From: Huaxiibacter chinensis
GTDB taxonomy: Bacteria > Pseudomonadota > Gammaproteobacteria > Enterobacterales > Enterobacteriaceae
Direction of reading: 5' to 3'
Assembly (NCBI RefSeq): GCF_022171985.1
Contig: NZ_JAJVHF010000015.1
Location: 1 to 64,000 of the forward strand
Length of the DNA: 64,000 nt
Both the position numbers and the translations under genes were made by a program. Below are positions 61,246-64,000 of this stretch, piece after piece. The notes below the pieces were generated by a model. It was not told the origin of the DNA, searched no databases, and saw nothing but the letters and a program-made list of their open reading frames with translations. Each line of letters begins with the position of its first letter. Positions within the stretch are counted from its first letter, which is position 1.

Positions 61246-61268
61246 CCCCGTTAGGGTTCCCCCTTAAC
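61246..61268 (-). promoter_or_regulatory. Hairpin leader of the OB-fold-like gene
   Basis: GTTAGGG (61250-61256), TTCC, CCCTTAAC (61261-61268). The second competing hairpin is weak here. Confidence 0.5.
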
Positions 61269-61272
61269 AGGA

Positions 61273-62145
61273 TTAAATAAATTTATTAGTTACATACATG
61301 AACGTGCAGACTACCAAACAGGCAATTCCGGCAATATGTAACCAATTTCTTGTTGGTTTAGTTGGTGCAATCGCTAAAGAGTTCTCCAACTTCTCTGTTA
61401 CAAGACGTCGATTCTCTGCTTTAGCCGCATCATCTAAATATTGAGTTTCACGCTTAGCGAGAGTCTCAATTTTCGATTTTATTGCATGGTCCCATCCTTT
61501 AGTTTCAAAAACGCTTAACTCACTAAAGGTGTGCGTCATGAGATCTTCTGGGAAACCCAGTTTTTTCATTAACGGACGAATGGTATCATACATTTTTTCT
61601 ACATTTTCGTAGTGGGCCTTTACTGCGACATCAAAACGCTTACGTAAAGTTAATTTTTCACGTTTGCAAATGATGTCCGAAACCCAATTTATTAACTGCT
61701 CATTTTTGAGTTCACTGGCTTTTTCAAGTGAGTAATCCAGATTATCCACGTCAAGAAATGAATTTAATCCGTATTTTTCAAACTCCTCAACAAGATATTT
61801 ATCCAGTTCAGTTAAGCTTTTAAAAAGTGGTACATCTGGGGAAGCTTTAAGAAGCTTATAAGCTCCTTCGAAATCAATTTTCTTGACCACGAGCTCCACA
61901 ACATCCACATGATAATAGCTTGAATAAGCAGAAAGCTTTTCGGCCAACAAAGACACAGGCTTAAGAGACTTAAGTTCAATGATATTTGGGCCGTCCTCAT
62001 TCAAAATAACAATCAGTTCATTATCACGTTCTGTATATTTCATCAGAACTTCTAAGAGCTGTTTGTTTAGCGCCTTATCCATCTCTGGAATAATTTCACT
62101 AAAGGTTTGATGAAGGGCTTTACTGCGAGCTTTATTTTTAGACAT
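61273..62145 (-). CDS. Coiled-coil protein with C-terminal membrane anchor (290 aa)
   Basis: Charged, helical body (SKNKARSKALHQTFSEIIPE; ETLAKRETQYLDDAAKAENR) and a single hydrophobic C-terminal segment (LHIAGIACLVVCTFMYV), a tail-anchored layout. First gene after the likely promoter of the block, so it may tether the system to the membrane. No family recognised. Confidence 0.65.
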   Translation of the reverse strand: MSKNKARSKALHQTFSEIIPEMDKALNKQLLEVLMKYTERDNELIVILNEDGPNIIELKSLKPVSLLAEKLSAYSSYYHVDVVELVVKKIDFEGAYKLLKASPDVPLFKSLTELDKYLVEEFEKYGLNSFLDVDNLDYSLEKASELKNEQLINWVSDIICKREKLTLRKRFDVAVKAHYENVEKMYDTIRPLMKKLGFPEDLMTHTFSELSVFETKGWDHAIKSKIETLAKRETQYLDDAAKAENRRLVTEKLENSLAIAPTKPTRNWLHIAGIACLVVCTFMYVTNKFI

Positions 62146-62539
62146 TTGGGGTCACCTATATATAGTAAGAAGGAAGAAACAAATTTTTGTTTCAACACGA
62201 AGGCAAAGCCTGTCATTCATCTCCCGTAAGCTATGAACCGCCTGATTTATACTATCTGGCATTAGAAGTACGCAACAAAAATAGCCCCAGGAGGAGCTAA
62301 ATTAGTTACGGTTTGGTAAATTCAGATTGCCTTTTGCAGGCATGGGAAGTGCACCAGCGACAAAGGTGACATTTTGCCGGTGGTGTCTTACAGCTTGTTT
62401 AAGCTGGCCGCTTTTCACGGCTAAATCAACGCTTAACGCGAAAGTAACTTTAAGCAAAGTTACTCAAATTTGGGAGCTGATATTTAAGCTCATTGTTTTT
62501 ATACTATAGCTTTAAGCATAAGTAAATGCCCATATCGAA
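62146..62539. other. Promoter region of the 62-47.6 kb block
   Basis: No gene. Contains a plausible minus-strand promoter (62245-62275), an inverted repeat GAAACAAA/TTTGTTTC near 62175-62192, one exact AAAGTAACTTT (62441-62451) and, 15 bp on, the near-copy AAAGTTACTCA. Confidence 0.55.
62245..62275 (-). promoter_or_regulatory. Candidate promoter of the CobS/CobT block
   Basis: Minus strand TTGCGT (62270-62275), 18 bp spacer, TATAAA (62246-62251), about 100 bp upstream of the first gene at 62145. Confidence 0.45.
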
Positions 62540-64000
62540 TTATTCTGTATAAAGTGGAGAAATTCGAATATTAGCTGCTTCTTTTATCTTTTCTTCACTG
62601 CATTCTCTTAAAAAGAAAGAAGGATCACCATACCACATTACAAAAAGTTGCTTTTCTGCACGCGTAAATCCAACATAAAGCAAACGTCTTTCTTCTTCTA
62701 TTGCCTCCTCCCCAACTGATCTTTTACTTGGTATCTGATCCGCATTACAACTCATTATTATTACTTTATTCCACTCAAGACCCTTTGAACCATGCAAGGT
62801 TGATAGGACTACTTTCTCTGGGCTGTATTCCTCGTCCTTCTTCCTAGGGCCTAATGACATTGCAGCAGCACGATTTATCATATTCATCCAACCAGTCTTT
62901 TCTGCCCACTGTTTACAAGTGTCTAAAGCAATTTTTGTTAAGGTTGCTGTACCTTTATTACTCCTCATCTTGATTGACGACGATTCCATCCATTTCGTAA
63001 GGTTGGCGAAACGTTTTGCTATCTCAACTTTATCAGAACTTTCCTGGGTAAAGCGCACGAAGTTTGAATGTAATGTTTTTGTTTCGAGAGAACTGTCCTC
63101 CGGGATGGCAAGGTCGCCAAAAGTAACTTTTCTTCCTCTCATACTCAATGCCACTTCATCCAAAACTGATTCCTGTTCTCCAAACAATGCCAATACTCTC
63201 TTCATTAAGCGAGGATCATTTGATTGTCGGAAAAAGGCCATAAGGCTTAACACATCGCTTGTTTCTTTTTCATCCCAGAATGATTTACCTCCGTAACGAA
63301 TTACTGGCTGTTCGATCAAACTTTCTAGCTCATCCAAGTGAGCATTATTGCGGCTTAGAATTGCCCATCCATGTGGATCCTGATTTATAAGGCTTAAAAT
63401 ACCCTGTATCTGTTCCTCCATATCTACATATGAACGAAAAGTGACCTTTCCCCCTCCCTTTTTTGCCGAGCGTAACTCTTTGGCATAACGGTAAACATTC
63501 TTTCCTATCAGTGCTCCGGCCACCTCTAAAATTTCAGGTTCACACCTAAAGCATGTGTTTAAGTAAAATATGTTAGGTCTGAAGTGTTTTTCAAACTGTT
63601 GAAATATTTTGACTCCTCCTGAGGATCTGAAGGAGTAGATGGCCTGATCATCGTCTCCAACTATACTCGTATAGACTCCAGCTCTTGTATGCAATGCTAT
63701 CCATGAGAATTGTATAGAGTCAGTATCCTGAACTTCGTCTACTATCAAATGTGTCAAATCTAACGTGCGCATTTTTCCCGAATGCATTTGACCGACAACA
63801 AATTTTGAAAGAGCATTGAGGTCCGCCACATGGTCTTTCTGGCATAACGCCTGATAGGTATTAAACAAATGGATCTGTTGTCTGTTATGCCGAACTGAAA
63901 TCACATCCGTATCCATTTCTCTGCCGATAGCATCAATAACGAATTCAGCTTCAGCAAACTTCATCGTTACACCGGATTCTTTCAAAGCCCGGTGAATGAC
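62540..64000 (-). CDS. UvrD/Rep-like DNA helicase (N-terminus beyond window)
   Basis: At least 486 residues; the frame is open to the window end, so Walker A is not visible. Motif II LTHLIVDEVQDTD, III VGDDDQAIYSFRSSGG, V STLHGSKGLEWNKVIIM and VI RRLLYVGFTRAEKQLFVMWY are clear. Distinct from the helicase at 15000. Contains AAAGTAACTTT at 63121-63131. It is upstream of the block and may be part of the same DNA-processing set. Confidence 0.88.
   Translation of the reverse strand, partial: VIHRALKESGVTMKFAEAEFVIDAIGREMDTDVISVRHNRQQIHLFNTYQALCQKDHVADLNALSKFVVGQMHSGKMRTLDLTHLIVDEVQDTDSIQFSWIALHTRAGVYTSIVGDDDQAIYSFRSSGGVKIFQQFEKHFRPNIFYLNTCFRCEPEILEVAGALIGKNVYRYAKELRSAKKGGGKVTFRSYVDMEEQIQGILSLINQDPHGWAILSRNNAHLDELESLIEQPVIRYGGKSFWDEKETSDVLSLMAFFRQSNDPRLMKRVLALFGEQESVLDEVALSMRGRKVTFGDLAIPEDSSLETKTLHSNFVRFTQESSDKVEIAKRFANLTKWMESSSIKMRSNKGTATLTKIALDTCKQWAEKTGWMNMINRAAAMSLGPRKKDEEYSPEKVVLSTLHGSKGLEWNKVIIMSCNADQIPSKRSVGEEAIEEERRLLYVGFTRAEKQLFVMWYGDPSFFLRECSEEKIKEAANIRISPLYTE

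Noticed and set aside
48541..61271. Regularly spaced intergenic hairpins as a CRISPR array or REP elements
   Set aside because: The sequences differ at each site, they are separated by whole genes, and there are no cas genes. Conserved geometry without conserved sequence excludes both.
62327..62509. 60-codon plus-strand ORF in the promoter region of the CobS block
   Set aside because: Cys/Trp-rich chance translation across regulatory palindromes, with no initiation signal.
1..64000. tRNA, rRNA or replication/partition genes
   Set aside because: None could be recognised; the plasmid assignment therefore rests on gene content alone.

Overview
The window reads as part of a large enterobacterial multiresistance plasmid, most likely of the IncHI2 (R478-like) type. 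That assignment is an inference from gene content: a complete tellurite/stress cluster (terZABCDEF and terW-terY-terX-terY), an Hha-family nucleoid modulator, hipBA, and a long accessory block of plasmid hypothetical genes with a CobS/CobT-like pair. No replication or partition gene is in view.

Layout. (1) 1-6052: one end of a Tn3-family (Tn21-type) transposon. Both inner inverted-repeat halves are interrupted by IS110/IS1111-type elements. The passenger is an autoregulated-looking tetR-hlyD-ftsX-ABC ATPase export operon plus a truncated cytochrome gene. The transposon disrupts a hypothetical gene ending near 6052. (2) 6.0-9.1 kb: small hypothetical genes and a hipBA toxin-antitoxin pair with three operator-like repeats at 28 bp spacing. 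(3) 9.3-13.1 kb: a serine protease, a glycine-rich membrane protein and a 462-residue unknown, then a 263 bp MITE-like element and an unknown gene. (4) 13.5-19.6 kb: a CoiA-like nuclease overlapping a UvrD-like helicase (a plausible defence pair), followed by a frameshifted type I methyltransferase (hsdM) remnant and small genes. (5) 19.7-39.6 kb: the ter region. terZABCDEF is on the minus strand. Divergent from it are an ATP-grasp, phosphoribosyltransferase, HAD, StiP-like and CitE-like set, terW, terY, terX, terY, and the TerY-phosphatase-kinase triad. (6) 39.8-47.3 kb: a second CoiA-like protein, an Hha-like protein, a tyrosine recombinase and a minus-strand set of unknown and membrane genes. 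(7) 47.5-64 kb: a long minus-strand block holding a UvrD helicase (cut by the window end), a membrane-anchored coiled-coil protein, an OB-fold-like protein, a duplicated-domain protein, a CobS-like AAA+ ATPase, a DUF3150-like protein, a CobT-like vWA protein, a TOPRIM primase-like protein and five tandem paralogues of unknown function.

The most unusual content is in region 7. The CobS-like gene ends in a textbook programmed -1 frameshift signal: an A AAA AAG heptamer, an SD-like GGAG upstream and a long hairpin 8 nt downstream. It opens a frame of about 100 codons that has no conventional start of its own. Almost every gene from 47.6 to 61.3 kb is preceded by a leader with two overlapping, mutually exclusive hairpins whose sequence differs each time while the geometry is kept. 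The perfect palindrome AAAGTWACTTT occurs at least nine times in the window, seven of them after 41 kb, far above chance. Together these suggest a co-regulated, largely undescribed MoxR/vWA-centred system with its own RNA-level control.
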